Of a stretch of 64,000 bases of DNA, positions 51,640-60,114 are shown piece by piece (the first letter of the stretch is position 1; the number at the start of each line of letters is the position of its first letter). A program made the translations under genes and the position numbers. The stretch lies in assembly GCF_023078335.1 (NCBI RefSeq), contig NZ_CP095551.1:62001-126000 (forward strand), given 5' to 3'. The DNA comes from Metabacillus endolithicus. GTDB taxonomy: Bacteria > Bacillota > Bacilli > Bacillales > Bacillaceae. The notes beneath the pieces were generated by a model. It searched no databases. It was not told where the DNA came from and was given only the letters and a program-made list of their open reading frames with translations.

Positions 51640-52076
51640 GAAAAGGTTGTTAAGTAACAATATATATTTTATAAAATCATGAGCAGAATATAAAGATCTG
51701 TATTTATATGTAGTGTAGCTTTAAAAGAAAGTAGTACCGTTTTAAAGAAGATTATACCGGAAAATCCCTTGTGTTTTACCTTTAATCTTCAAGAATAGGG
51801 TCATTTAATTGAATATTATTTTAAAACATAAGAATCAGTATTGACGGTTTAAATATATTTTCATTCTTTGTGGTGAAGCCATGATTTTTGCGATACATAT
51901 GGCTAACAGGTCAGTTTAGATCGGAGTTATCAATTGCCGAAAACATTATTCTATTCCCGACAAAGAAAAAACCCAATGCAATATCATTGGGTTTAAACAT
52001 TGGTAAAACGCGTTCGCCAGGTAACGGAGTCCATGTGGCCCCACCTGAACAGCAAACTTCGGTTGACCAATAGAGC
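51640..52076 (+). other. Intergenic stretch ending in a GC-rich junction
   Basis: No credible gene. GGGTCATTTAATTGAAT lies at about 51800. A hairpin AAACCCAATG-CAATAT-CATTGGGTTT at 51969-51994 could end transcription from the left. Base composition rises abruptly after about 52005, where the foreign segment with the TIR gene begins. Confidence 0.4.
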
Positions 52077-52784
52077 TTAGAGGGCGACTAGTTCTGCGAG
52101 CTTAGCCGCTACGTCTGCCATTGGCTCTTCAGCAGTGTCCAGGCCGCTTCGCGATCCGAGCAAGGGACTGACTTCGCGGAGAGCTTCATACGTTGTCCCA
52201 TGCACAATCGGAACGAGCCGATCACGTGCGAGGAGTGCTGAAAGTTCTTTGTCAGCGATACCCTCTTTTGGGAGGCGGCGTAGTAACTCAGGGGTAACCA
52301 GCACAATCCCAACTCGAGAGTTCGCTAAGCCTTTGTCGATGGTGCGCATCAACGGCTGACCGAGGCCAACATCTTTCTCGCTGAACCAGACGGAAACACC
52401 AAGTGACTGAAGCAAATCGTGCAGCTCCTTGGCTGCCCCCTTCCGGTCGTCCCACGCATGGCAGAGGAAGACGTCTCGAAGGTCAGGCAGTTTTTCTGCC
52501 AGGTCTTCAACGCTTTTGCGGACCGGTGTAAGTGCCTGAACTTCTGCAGGCGTGTACAATATGGACGAACCTGCTCCTGACCAGCGTGGTTTTACACTGC
52601 GGACCGAACCTCCGCTGCTGCTACGACCGCCCCCACTTGTCCTTGACGGGGAAAAAGATGAATGCGAGTACGAGGGTGAATACGAGTACGAAGTGTAGCC
52701 GCGAGAACGCCCTCTGCATGCTGGACAGTTTTCTGCGGCACTCGCGGAGCTATGTCCCCTTACTGGAGCCGTGCATCTAACCAT
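52077..52784 (-). CDS. TIR-domain protein on a GC-rich foreign segment
   Basis: 235 residues with AGGGAGG before the ATG. N-terminal Cys/His element C-x6-H-x8-C-x2-C (residues 4-23) looks like a zinc finger, then a Ser/Tyr/Gly-rich linker (25-70) and a TIR domain from about 103: DVFLCHAWDDRKGAAKELHD, Glu136 in VWFSEKDVGLG, then MRTIDKGLANSRVGIVLVTP. In catalytic TIR domains this Glu drives NAD cleavage. Bases and codons (CTG, GCC, CGG) are far more GC-rich than all neighbours, so it was acquired from a distant genus. A defence role is plausible but unproven. Confidence 0.85.
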   Translation of the reverse strand: MVRCTAPVRGHSSASAAENCPACRGRSRGYTSYSYSPSYSHSSFSPSRTSGGGRSSSGGSVRSVKPRWSGAGSSILYTPAEVQALTPVRKSVEDLAEKLPDLRDVFLCHAWDDRKGAAKELHDLLQSLGVSVWFSEKDVGLGQPLMRTIDKGLANSRVGIVLVTPELLRRLPKEGIADKELSALLARDRLVPIVHGTTYEALREVSPLLGSRSGLDTAEEPMADVAAKLAELVAL

Positions 52785-53087
52785 GTTTCTACCTCCCTAA
52801 TTGAATGTATAATACTGACAAATTATATCACATTTCTCCAGAAAATTACATATAATATAGGAGGCCATACCTTTCATCATGGAAAGCATGTAACTGTTGT
52901 CTTAAAAGTCTATGGGTTATACCTTTCCTGTAAAAATTGAACTCAGGACATTTGATGTTTAACAAAGAGAACTAATATGCATAATTCTTTTATTTTTATC
53001 CATACCACGCTAACGGGAAATGTTAGTTTAACGAGCAACAGGCTGTAGTCACTATCTTGATCATCCATTATCGGGGGCGGATGAAAA
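52785..53087 (+). other. Intergenic stretch right of the TIR gene
   Basis: AT-rich again. No array repeat and no credible gene. TATAATTTG/ATTATACATT on the minus strand could be the TIR promoter. Array homology resumes at the next gene. Confidence 0.35.
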
Positions 53088-53510
53088 ATGCCATCGAATG
53101 AAAGGGAAATGATGAATACTGATTTAAAAAAAGTTGCAGTTGCAATACCTTTTTTAAGAGAACAAGGATTTAAAGGCTCATTACCTCACTTTAGAAGAAA
53201 GAATGAAACTAACATAGATTTAATTACTTTTCAATTTAACAAATGGGGAGGCTCATTTGTAGTTGAATTAGCGATTTGTACAATAGAAGGTGTAACAACA
53301 CATTGGGGAGAGTACATTCCGCCAAACAAAGTTACTGCCCATGATATAAACGAAAGATTTAGGTTAGGAGCCAAATCAATAGATGAAGACGGTATATGGT
53401 TTGATTTTGAAAATGCAAAATCAGTAGTAGATTTTGAGAAAGTTGCATCCATTGTTGTAGATTTATTAAATGTATCTGACCGTTCGTGGATTTCCAAGTT
53501 CTTCAAGTAA
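53088..53510 (+). CDS. DUF4304-like protein, copy 2
   Basis: 140 residues, near-identical to the gene at 28139, with a two-codon insertion (KKVAVAIPF against KKVAIPF). The leader differs from copy 1 and has CGGGGGCGG before the ATG. Homology with copy 1 runs to the array repeat and stops there; this copy is followed by the CPCC unit instead of the small membrane protein. Confidence 0.65.
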   Translation: MPSNEREMMNTDLKKVAVAIPFLREQGFKGSLPHFRRKNETNIDLITFQFNKWGGSFVVELAICTIEGVTTHWGEYIPPNKVTAHDINERFRLGAKSIDEDGIWFDFENAKSVVDFEKVASIVVDLLNVSDRSWISKFFK

Positions 53511-53512
53511 AC

Positions 53513-53560
53513 GCAATCTTCAGCAATTGAAAGCGCCTTTAATGAATAAGGAAAGGCCTT
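53513..53560 (+). repeat. Array repeat, junction of DUF4304 and CPCC units
   Basis: GCAATCTTCAGCAATTGAAA, core AGCGCC, TTTAATGAATAAGGAAAG. Its left part matches 28558 and its right part matches 18331, so it is a composite of two copies. Confidence 0.85.
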
Positions 53561-53714
53561 ATGTAAGTCAAGGAATGATTGTTTATAGTTGTTTGTAAAG
53601 TATTTTCAGTTAGTATTATCTTTTTCATGATGCCCTTCAGTTAATTTATGAACATAAAGTGGATAGTTATAGGAAATATTATAGACTTTTTTCTATATAG
53701 AGTGAGGTGATTAC

Positions 53715-53979
53715 ATGAAATATACTTGTCCTTGTTGTGGATATAAAACGTTGGATGAAGAGCCAACAGATACATATGCAATTTGTAAAATATGCTTTTG
53801 GGAAGACTATGGTGTACAATTTCGAGATCCAGATTACCAGGGTGGAGCAAATGATGTTTCATTAAGGCAAGCACAAGAAAACTTTATTCAATTCGGTGCA
53901 TGCTCAGAATTCTGTATTGATTCTGTTAGAAAACCAAAACGAGAATGATATAAAAGACCCTAACTGGAAACCATTATAG
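53715..53979 (+). pseudogene. CPCC-type cysteine-rich protein, copy 2 with frameshifted end
   Basis: Reads MKYTCPCCGYKTL, ICKICFWEDYGVQ, and GGANDVSLRQAQENFIQFGA in one frame up to RKPKRE and a stop at 53948. One extra A in CCAAAACGAG (CCAAACGAG in copy 1) causes this; the original phase continues NDIKDPNWKPL to 53979. The truncated 77-residue protein keeps all Cys and may still function. Confidence 0.8.
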
Positions 53980-54002
53980 GAGTTATTAGCACTCCAATGT
54001 TC

Positions 54003-54047
54003 GATCTTCCACAATAGAAGCGCGTTTATTGAAACGCGTCTTTTTTA
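54003..54047 (+). repeat. Array repeat with terminator
   Basis: GATCTTCCACAATAGAAGCG; GCGCGTTT-ATTG-AAACGCGTC and a T-run. Confidence 0.85.
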
Positions 54048-54164
54048 CGAAAAAAAAGATTGAGTTGAACGAGTGGCTTTGAAATAATTGGTATTGAGGA
54101 ATAGGGCTGCATTTTCCGAAAAAATTATTTTTACTAGGTAATATTTTGGGAAGGAGTAAATCCG

Positions 54165-54875
54165 GTGATAAAGACATATTGGAAAACTTTTGCGGTTATT
54201 GCATTGTTAATTGCCGTTTGTTGGTTTACATATAAACAAATCACAGATGACACTTATGACGGGGTGTCCATAATTCCAGAACACCACAAAGATATTCCTC
54301 TGTTTGAGGGATTGAAACCAACTGAACATCAATATGTGGTTAAAGGAAATAAATGGACTGATATTTATAATTTTTATTTAAAAGAGCTACCTGCCTTGGG
54401 GTGGAAAGTTGAATATGAGGATTCTGCTCTTAATGATGGCGATACTGAAAATGATTGGTCAGGGTTTTATTCCCGATGGAGAAAAGAAGGATTTGACGGT
54501 GAGTTATGGATATCAGCAAACTACAATCAATTTGATGAACAAACAGAGGTCATCTTTGACAAAACACCTCTATATAATTCAACAACCTGGATTGAAGAAA
54601 CTCCAAAAAATATCTGTATTTATCAGAATCAAAATGATGAAAAATGTTCTGAAATAGAAGAAAAATCTAAGGTAGAGAAAATCGTAAGATTTATAAATGA
54701 TGCAATTGATTGGGATAAGGAAGTATTATCTAGTGAAAAAACAAGTGTCATAGAATTAGGAAATACAGAAATAAAGGTTTTTTATGAAGATGGCAAAGAA
54801 ATATATTTTCAATCAGAAAAAGGTACAAAATTGATGAAACCAGACCCTGATTTCTTTAAACTTACAAATCTTTAA
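54165..54875 (+). CDS. Membrane-anchored protein of unknown function
   Basis: 236 residues from a GTG with GGGAAGGAG upstream. One N-terminal membrane helix (FAVIALLIAVCWFTY), then an outer domain with DIPLFEGLKPTEHQYVVKG and YNFYLKELPALGWKVEYEDS, a pattern of Bacillus lipoproteins and anchored proteins that bind or shield something outside. An Asp/Glu-rich C-terminus follows. Family name not known. Confidence 0.55.
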   Translation: MIKTYWKTFAVIALLIAVCWFTYKQITDDTYDGVSIIPEHHKDIPLFEGLKPTEHQYVVKGNKWTDIYNFYLKELPALGWKVEYEDSALNDGDTENDWSGFYSRWRKEGFDGELWISANYNQFDEQTEVIFDKTPLYNSTTWIEETPKNICIYQNQNDEKCSEIEEKSKVEKIVRFINDAIDWDKEVLSSEKTSVIELGNTEIKVFYEDGKEIYFQSEKGTKLMKPDPDFFKLTNL

Positions 54876-54893
54876 TAATAATTGATTTATTCC

Positions 54894-54945
54894 ATTAAAG
54901 GGCGCAAATGTGTAAAATATTTTCGTCTTTTTTAAGTAGACAGCC
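54894..54945 (+). repeat. Array repeat
   Basis: ATTAAAGGGCGCAAATGTGT...ATTTTCGTC, T-run, AGTAGACAGCC. The left end is eroded. Confidence 0.55.
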
Positions 54946-55011
54946 TTTTAGAATAAGGTTTTATACATAATTACATATTGATGGACATTCCTTATATAAG
55001 GGGGGATTACA

Positions 55012-55825
55012 TTGAAGAGAGTATATTTTTGGCTGTTAGGTTTACTTTGTATATTCATTCTTACAGTTATGTTTGTAGATTTTTATTCCAAAGAACCTGA
55101 ACAAGTTTACTCCGAGACAAACAAAGCATCTGAAACGTTGCGAAAGAGTATTTTAGAGGGGTTAAAAGATTACAAAGAAGTGACTGATGTTTTGCCAAAC
55201 TTTACTGAAACAATGGCTACTTTTACGATTTTTACAACATTAAAAGAAACTGATGAAGGCTCTGAGAGTAAAGCTGAAGAAATTAAAAATAAAGTGGATG
55301 ATATAGTGTCTTCCAAAAATATTGAAGTTGCTTACGCAAATTACTTTATAACCGTAACTAATATAGAAGGAGAAAATCTGTTAGCAAGAAGTTTGGACAC
55401 TTCGTTTGATAAACAAATTAAAGGTTTTGGTAAAAAGCTTACGAATCAAGTCCCTGAAAACTATAGTAAGAAAAATGCCATAGAAAACGGTGATATTCTA
55501 CCTGGATTCATTACTGAAACTCAGAGAAGAAGAATTAATGAGTTTATTAGTAATGTAAATAATAATAAATCAGATTTTATTCGATTCGTTCGGTTCCCTT
55601 CACCTAATAGGCCCCATAATTACAGAGTTTCAATTTAATGGTGAACTTATTTACTATCGAGAGGATAGCACCAGAGTTAACAGAGACAACCGAATAGACC
55701 AAGATGAAGAGGTTATACAAGTCCAGGAGGAAAAAGTAAAAGAAGATTACTGTAAGAAACTAGTTAAGGATTCAATAATGTCATATATAACAGATTGTTA
55801 CAAAAATGATGTGATTGAGTTTTGA
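55012..55825 (+). pseudogene. Membrane-anchored protein gene with frameshift
   Basis: TTG start after AGGGGGG; one N-terminal helix (FWLLGLLCIFILTVMFVDF). The frame runs 208 codons and stops at 55638 after HNYRVSI. A second phase from about 55600 reads PIITEFQFNGELIYYREDST and continues to CYKNDVIEF at 55825. Joined, the protein would have about 270 residues. The shift lies near CGGTTCCCTTC. Function unknown. Confidence 0.55.
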
Positions 55826-55966
55826 TGACTATATATTCTAATGGTTGAATCTTAACTAATTTATAAAACAATGTTAAAAAATATAGTGTAGGTGCTCATA
55901 TAACTACCTCACTTTTTTTAGTTTTATATTTCTTTTTATGTCACTTCAAGGAAATAGTATAGGATT

Positions 55967-55990
55967 AATCTTCAGCATTCGAAGCGCATG
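55967..55990 (+). repeat. Array repeat, left end
   Basis: AATCTTCAGCATTCGAAGCG then CATG. Confidence 0.7.
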
Positions 55991-56053
55991 AGAAGAAGAT
56001 GAGAATGTGTAACAGCGGCAGCTCTTCGATAGAGCAGAAGAGTAATTAGCTAA

Positions 56054-56134
56054 CTTTTAGACATTACTGGAGATCCTTATGAAGGTCTGATCCTACTTGG
56101 AGTTGAAGAAGGAATTGTAACAGACGTATTTTGA
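56054..56134 (+). pseudogene. Gene tail fragment
   Basis: A 26-codon open piece, LLDITGDPYEGLILLGVEEG then IVTDVF and stop, lies between two array repeats with no start. It has coding character and is probably the end of a lost toxin or immunity gene. Confidence 0.35.
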
Positions 56135-56139
56135 ACCAG

Positions 56140-56200
56140 CCTATTCAACAATAAAAGCGCAAATGTTTAATAACATTTGCGCTTTGTTAATTAGAAGAGG
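56140..56200 (+). repeat. Array repeat with perfect hairpin
   Basis: CTATTCAACAATAAAAGCGC; AAAGCGCAAATGT-TTAATA-ACATTTGCGCTTT is a perfect 13-base stem. Confidence 0.85.
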
Positions 56201-56364
56201 GAGATAGGTTAGATCAAGGAAAGATTAAGAGGTTGTGAAAAATACTTGGCAGTTCTATAAGAATTCACACAATACTAGGGGTTATTTTACCAATAGAACA
56301 TTGTGAAATATAGGGTATGATTATCTTAATATGTTTTATTGCTAGCTGGGGGAGAACGGAATAA

Positions 56365-56727
56365 ATGAAAAAAATATTAAAACTTGTTATTTTTGTTTCT
56401 TTATTATTTATTTCATTAGGGAGTTATGGGGTTTATTGGGCATTTTTTGATATGAATAGATTACCAACAGGAGAATTTCTATCAAAGAAAACTTCACCTG
56501 ATGGAAAATATACCTTAAATGCATATGTTGTCAATGGAGGTGCAACAACATCTTATGCTGTTCGTGGTGAATTAGTTTTTAATGAAAAAAATAATAAAAC
56601 TAAAAATATATATTGGAATGATAGAGAAGAAATTGCAAATATTACTTGGACTGACAATGATACAGTTATGATTAACGGACAAGCATTAGATGTACCGCAT
56701 CAAAAATTTGATTTTAGACATCAGTAA
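56365..56727 (+). CDS. DUF5412-like membrane-anchored protein
   Basis: 120 residues; GGGGGAGAACGG precedes the ATG. N-terminal helix (LVIFVSLLFISLGSYGVYW), then LPTGEFLSKKTSPDGKYTLN, GGATTSYAVRGEL and NIYWNDREEIANITW, which match the DUF5412 pattern of Bacillus extracytoplasmic proteins. Function unknown. Confidence 0.6.
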   Translation: MKKILKLVIFVSLLFISLGSYGVYWAFFDMNRLPTGEFLSKKTSPDGKYTLNAYVVNGGATTSYAVRGELVFNEKNNKTKNIYWNDREEIANITWTDNDTVMINGQALDVPHQKFDFRHQ

Positions 56728-56802
56728 CGATCTATACAATTAAGGGTGGGAGACATTTTTTAATAAAGACTTTCTTAATTATTGAAAGATAAGGTGAGAT
56801 TC

Positions 56803-57241
56803 ATGAAGCTTTATAAAGGTATAACAGGTTTTTATGAGCAGCAAAATGAAACTTCCAGAAGTGGACGGCAGACATTTTAAACATCTGTGTTTTAGCCTTA
56901 TCCATGTCAACGGAGGATCTGTTTTGAAATTTAATGAACCTCAAGAATCTAACTTTTTTAAAGTAGAAGTAAATGCATTAAATAAACATAATTATATTCT
57001 ACTTAATGCACATTATCCTTTATTAGCGTTTGCATCTATTGTTCAATTCGATCAAATTAAATTCATTGACGATTCGCTATTATATGATCTGTTTAGGCCA
57101 TATTATCAAATATTAAATACCGAAGAACTTAATAAGCCATTATCACAGTTTGAAAATGAACTTTACAGTGCTGAATTGAAACAAGTAGCATTTTGGAAGC
57201 CTAATAGGATTGGAGATATTATTTTCAATCATTGGGATTAA
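56803..57241 (+). pseudogene. Uncharacterised array gene with N-terminal frameshift
   Basis: AAGGTGAG precedes the ATG of MKLYKGITGFYEQQNETSRS, which stops after 25 codons. From about 56850 another phase reads LPEVDGRHFKHLCFSLIHVN and continues to FNHWD at 57241. An ATG at 56834 could start the second part but has no ribosome site. One base change would restore about 145 residues. Confidence 0.55.
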
Positions 57242-57291
57242 GTATATTTGATAAATTAAAAATTTCTTTTAATAGGAATTCTATTGTTAAT

Positions 57292-57330
57292 ATTCCACAA
57301 ACGAAGCGCGTATGTGCAACAAGGATTCGG
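57292..57330 (+). repeat. Array repeat
   Basis: ATTCCACAAACGAAGCGCG then TATGTGCAACAAGGATTCGG; a second small hairpin CTGCC...GGCAG follows. Confidence 0.7.
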
Positions 57331-57384
57331 GTTAGGTACTGCCCTGTTTCTATGAGGCAGTTTTAGTATATGAAGGTGATGAAC

Positions 57385-57836
57385 ATGGACCGATAAAAAT
57401 TAGAGTCAATAGAACGACATTATTTATAAATGATAGTAACAATATAGTAGGAGAAATCTACATTGAAAAGAACGGACGCAGCTTCTTCCCAGAAGAAAAG
57501 TGGACTGATTTTGTTGTTGTTATCCTATCTTGGTGGACGAAAAAACTTCGTTATTTTGAGTATGCAAAAGTTGGTGAAAAAACAGAATTTGACTTTATGG
57601 ATGGTCCTCTTTTGTTGAGATTAAAAAAAGTAAATGAGCACGAAGTTAATTTAATAGGTATAAAGAGAAATTTAATTAACGATGAAATGCTATTTGAAGC
57701 ACAAACTCAATTTGATGATTTAAAAATGAACTTAGTAAAGGTATCTAAGTCGGTTATTGGATATGCAAAGTTAAAGGGTTGGGAAGATAATGAGTTAGTA
57801 AATCTTCATAATGAGATAAAATCCTTGTTCAAATAA
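57385..57836 (+). pseudogene. Uncharacterised array gene broken just after the start
   Basis: GAAGGTGATG precedes ATGGACCG, whose frame stops after three codons. One more base would give IKIRVNRTTLFINDSNNIVG, followed by EIYIEKNGRSFFPEEKWTDF and a run of 85 more residues to SLFK at 57836. The long frame has no start of its own until the ATG at 57597. Original length about 150 residues. Family not recognised. Confidence 0.55.
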
Positions 57837-57857
57837 CGGGAGCTTTAGTTCAAGTGC

Positions 57858-57896
57858 GATCTTCAGCAATCGAAAGCGCCTTTATGGAACAAGGAG
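57858..57896 (+). repeat. Array repeat, left boundary of duplicated unit
   Basis: GATCTTCAGCAATCGAAAGC, core GCGCC, TTTATGGAACAAGGA. From the core onward it matches 28577. Confidence 0.85.
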
Positions 57897-57946
57897 ACGA
57901 TAGGAGGTTATGTAAGTGAAGATGTAGAATAACTAATGGTAGAGAA

Positions 57947-58279
57947 ATGAATGGGGGTATTCATATTATTAAAATAATAAATTTAGGAATTACATTCATA
58001 CTATTAATAATAATAAATTGGGGAATTACAAAGATCTTTGATATAAACTTTGTTGATGCATCTTTTTATGTTGGATTAATCGGTATTGTTTTTGCACTTT
58101 TAACAAATTCATCAGGTGGCTTTATTAGTGATTTAAACATGTCTGTGCAAGGCGAAACAGGAATTAAAATCAATAAAGAAGAGAAAAAGTTTCAACCATC
58201 ATTTATCCTTATCGCATCAATTTTCTATTTAGTAGGAGCTATAGTTGCTACGCTTATTGTATATAAAGAATACTTTTAG
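57947..58279 (+). CDS. Small two-helix membrane protein, family copy
   Basis: 110 residues from an ATG at 57947, but that ATG lies upstream of the GGGGGT ribosome-like site and is absent from the otherwise equal copy at 28.7 kb. The shared start would be ATT at 57965 (105 residues). Helices near both ends, loop with TNSSGGFISDLN. Homology with 28.57-28.99 kb spans from repeat core to repeat core. Function unknown. Confidence 0.55.
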   Translation: MNGGIHIIKIINLGITFILLIIINWGITKIFDINFVDASFYVGLIGIVFALLTNSSGGFISDLNMSVQGETGIKINKEEKKFQPSFILIASIFYLVGAIVATLIVYKEYF

Positions 58280-58289
58280 GTCAGTAATT

Positions 58290-58330
58290 GTCTTCAACAA
58301 TAGAAAGCACAATTCTGTAATTACGATGGG
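58290..58330 (+). repeat. Array repeat, last copy of the array
   Basis: GTCTTCAACAATAGAAAGCA then CAATTCTGTAATTACG. Beyond it no array repeat is seen. Confidence 0.7.
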
Positions 58331-58916
58331 CACTGATCCAATAGGATTAGTGCCTGTTTCTTTTGAAATAATGAACTGAACAGTTTAAGAATACTAATGT
58401 TGTTTCATTCACCTGTTACTTGAAAAACTGCTCTATTATACAGCCGGATGCTTTCGGAGAAATTTTGATATTTTGGATCAAAAAACTGCCCCTTTTTGTG
58501 TTCTATTATAAATTATACTAGCTCAATTAATCACCTAATAAAGTAGGTAAGTTCCATTCCCTACAGGTTTCCTCTTATAAATGGTAAATTTATAAATTTA
58601 CCCCAAAAGGTTTTAAATACATTAACAATTATAGGAGGTGTCCATTGAAGATATGGAATCTCTTCTGGGATATTTCCTCACCTACATGGATTATTTCGCG
58701 CGCAGCAGTTTCATAAATACTAAGGAACTTCCTTAATTGATACCTGAGCTTGGAAAGGTAAACATAGACATTGGTGTTTTTATGATATTCGTCCTTTATA
58801 TATAAAATTATATCGTGAAAAGATATACATTGAAATATATATCCTAGTAAGATATAATTTAAAAAATGTTACTATACCTATTGATTTTATAGGAATTAAA
58901 TTTAGGAGGAGAAAAA
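58331..58916 (+). other. Array-chromosome junction with a small gene relic
   Basis: GGAGGTG and a TTG at 58645 open a 23-codon piece, MKIWNLFWDISSPTWIISRA then AVS and stop, which resembles the start of DUF421/YetF-type membrane proteins. The rest holds no gene. Tandem AT-rich stretches before sat probably contain its promoter. I found no SAM-I (S-box) leader. Confidence 0.4.
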
Positions 58917-60088
58917 ATGACAAAAAGTGTGCCACACGGGGGAAGACTTGTTGACCAGGTTATAGAAGATCCTGTTCAGAAAGACTTGTTATTAAAGGCA
59001 ACAAATCAAATGGTGAAAATTACCGTAGATAATGCAACTTTAAATGATATCCATTGTATTGGCATTGGGGCATTTTCACCAATTAACGGATTTATGAAGG
59101 AAGAAGATTATTTAAGTGTAGTAACAAACATGCGCTTAAAATCAGGTTTGATTTGGAGTATTCCAATTACATTAGCAATAACTGAGGAACAAAGTGAAAA
59201 GATTCCTTTAGGTGATTCAGTTGCATTACAGACAGATGATGGAATAATTGTTGCTGTACTTAAGGTAGAGGATAAATACGTACCTGATAAGCAATTAGAA
59301 TCAATAAATGTATATAAAACAACAGAAATAAGTCACCCAGGCGTAAAGAGAGTTATAGAACGACCAAATGTTTATGTTGGTGGGGAAATTCAAGTATTAG
59401 AAACACCCGATGGAGAACCATTTCAATCTTTTTTTTCAAACCGAATGAAACGAGAGAACAGTTCCGTGATAAAGGATGGAAAACAGTTGTCGGTTTCCAA
59501 ACTAGAAATCCAGTGCATAGAGCTCATGAGTACATCCAGAAAACAGCATTGGAAGTTGTAGATGGTTTGTTTCTTAATCCATTAGTCGGAGAAACCAAAT
59601 CAGATGATATTCCAGCTGACATAAGAATGGAAAGTTACCAAGTTTTATTAAAAAATTATTATCCATCTAACCGTAGTATGCTAGGCATCTTTCCAGCTGC
59701 AATGCGTTATGCTGGACCTAGAGAGGCTGTATACCATGCCATGATACGTAAAAATTACGGGTGTACTCACTTTATTGTAGGGCGTGATCATGCAGGAGTT
59801 GGTAATTATTATGGTACATATGAGGCACAAGAAATTTTTAGTCAGTTTACAAAGGAAGAACTGGGAATCGAACTATTCTTCTTTGAACATAGTTTTTATT
59901 GTGGAAAATGTGAGGCAATGGCATCTAATAAAACATGTCCACACAATGATGAGGATAGAGTCATTTTATCTGGAACAAAGGTTAGAAGAATGTTAGCAGA
60001 CGGAATTATGCCTCCTTCGGAATTTTCTCGTCCTGAGGTAGTCAAGGTTTTGATTAATGGATTAAAAGAAAAACATAAGGTACTATAA
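58917..60088 (+). pseudogene. sat: Sulfate adenylyltransferase, frameshifted at a poly-T run
   Basis: AGGAGG precedes the ATG. The start (SVPHGGRLVDQVIEDPVQKD, then IGIGAFSPINGFMKEEDY) is typical ATP sulfurylase. At TCTTTTTTTTC (59429-59436) the frame is lost. In the next phase [50 protein letters not shown] and SGTKVRRML continue to 60088. The catalytic [10 protein letters not shown] and GRDHAGV motifs are intact in that phase. One T too many or too few explains the break, so a sequencing error or slippage is likely and the gene may be functional. It makes APS from sulfate and ATP; cysK follows. Confidence 0.9.
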
Positions 60089-60114
60089 TATAAAAATTGG
60101 GGGAGATTTTATTC

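Noticed and set aside
51888..52073. 61-codon plus-strand frame before the TIR gene
   Set aside because: Spans a terminator hairpin and a composition border, has no ribosome site and no protein-like sequence.
52135..52780. Open frames on the plus strand across the TIR gene
   Set aside because: They are antisense shadows created by the GC-rich codons; no ribosome sites, and the minus-strand TIR domain is clear.
12062..58330. Array repeats as a CRISPR
   Set aside because: Copies are diverged, palindromic over 60-80 bases and separated by genes of varied length, not by short uniform spacers; no cas genes.
12062..58330. Array repeats as classical attC sites
   Set aside because: The canonical attC core GTTRRRY and its complement are not at the ends; the ends are GATCTTC/GAAGATC. 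Only the organisation is integron-like.
58331..58916. SAM-I riboswitch before sat
   Set aside because: I looked for the S-box core (AGAGAGG-type stem and GGCC/AACC elements) and did not find it.
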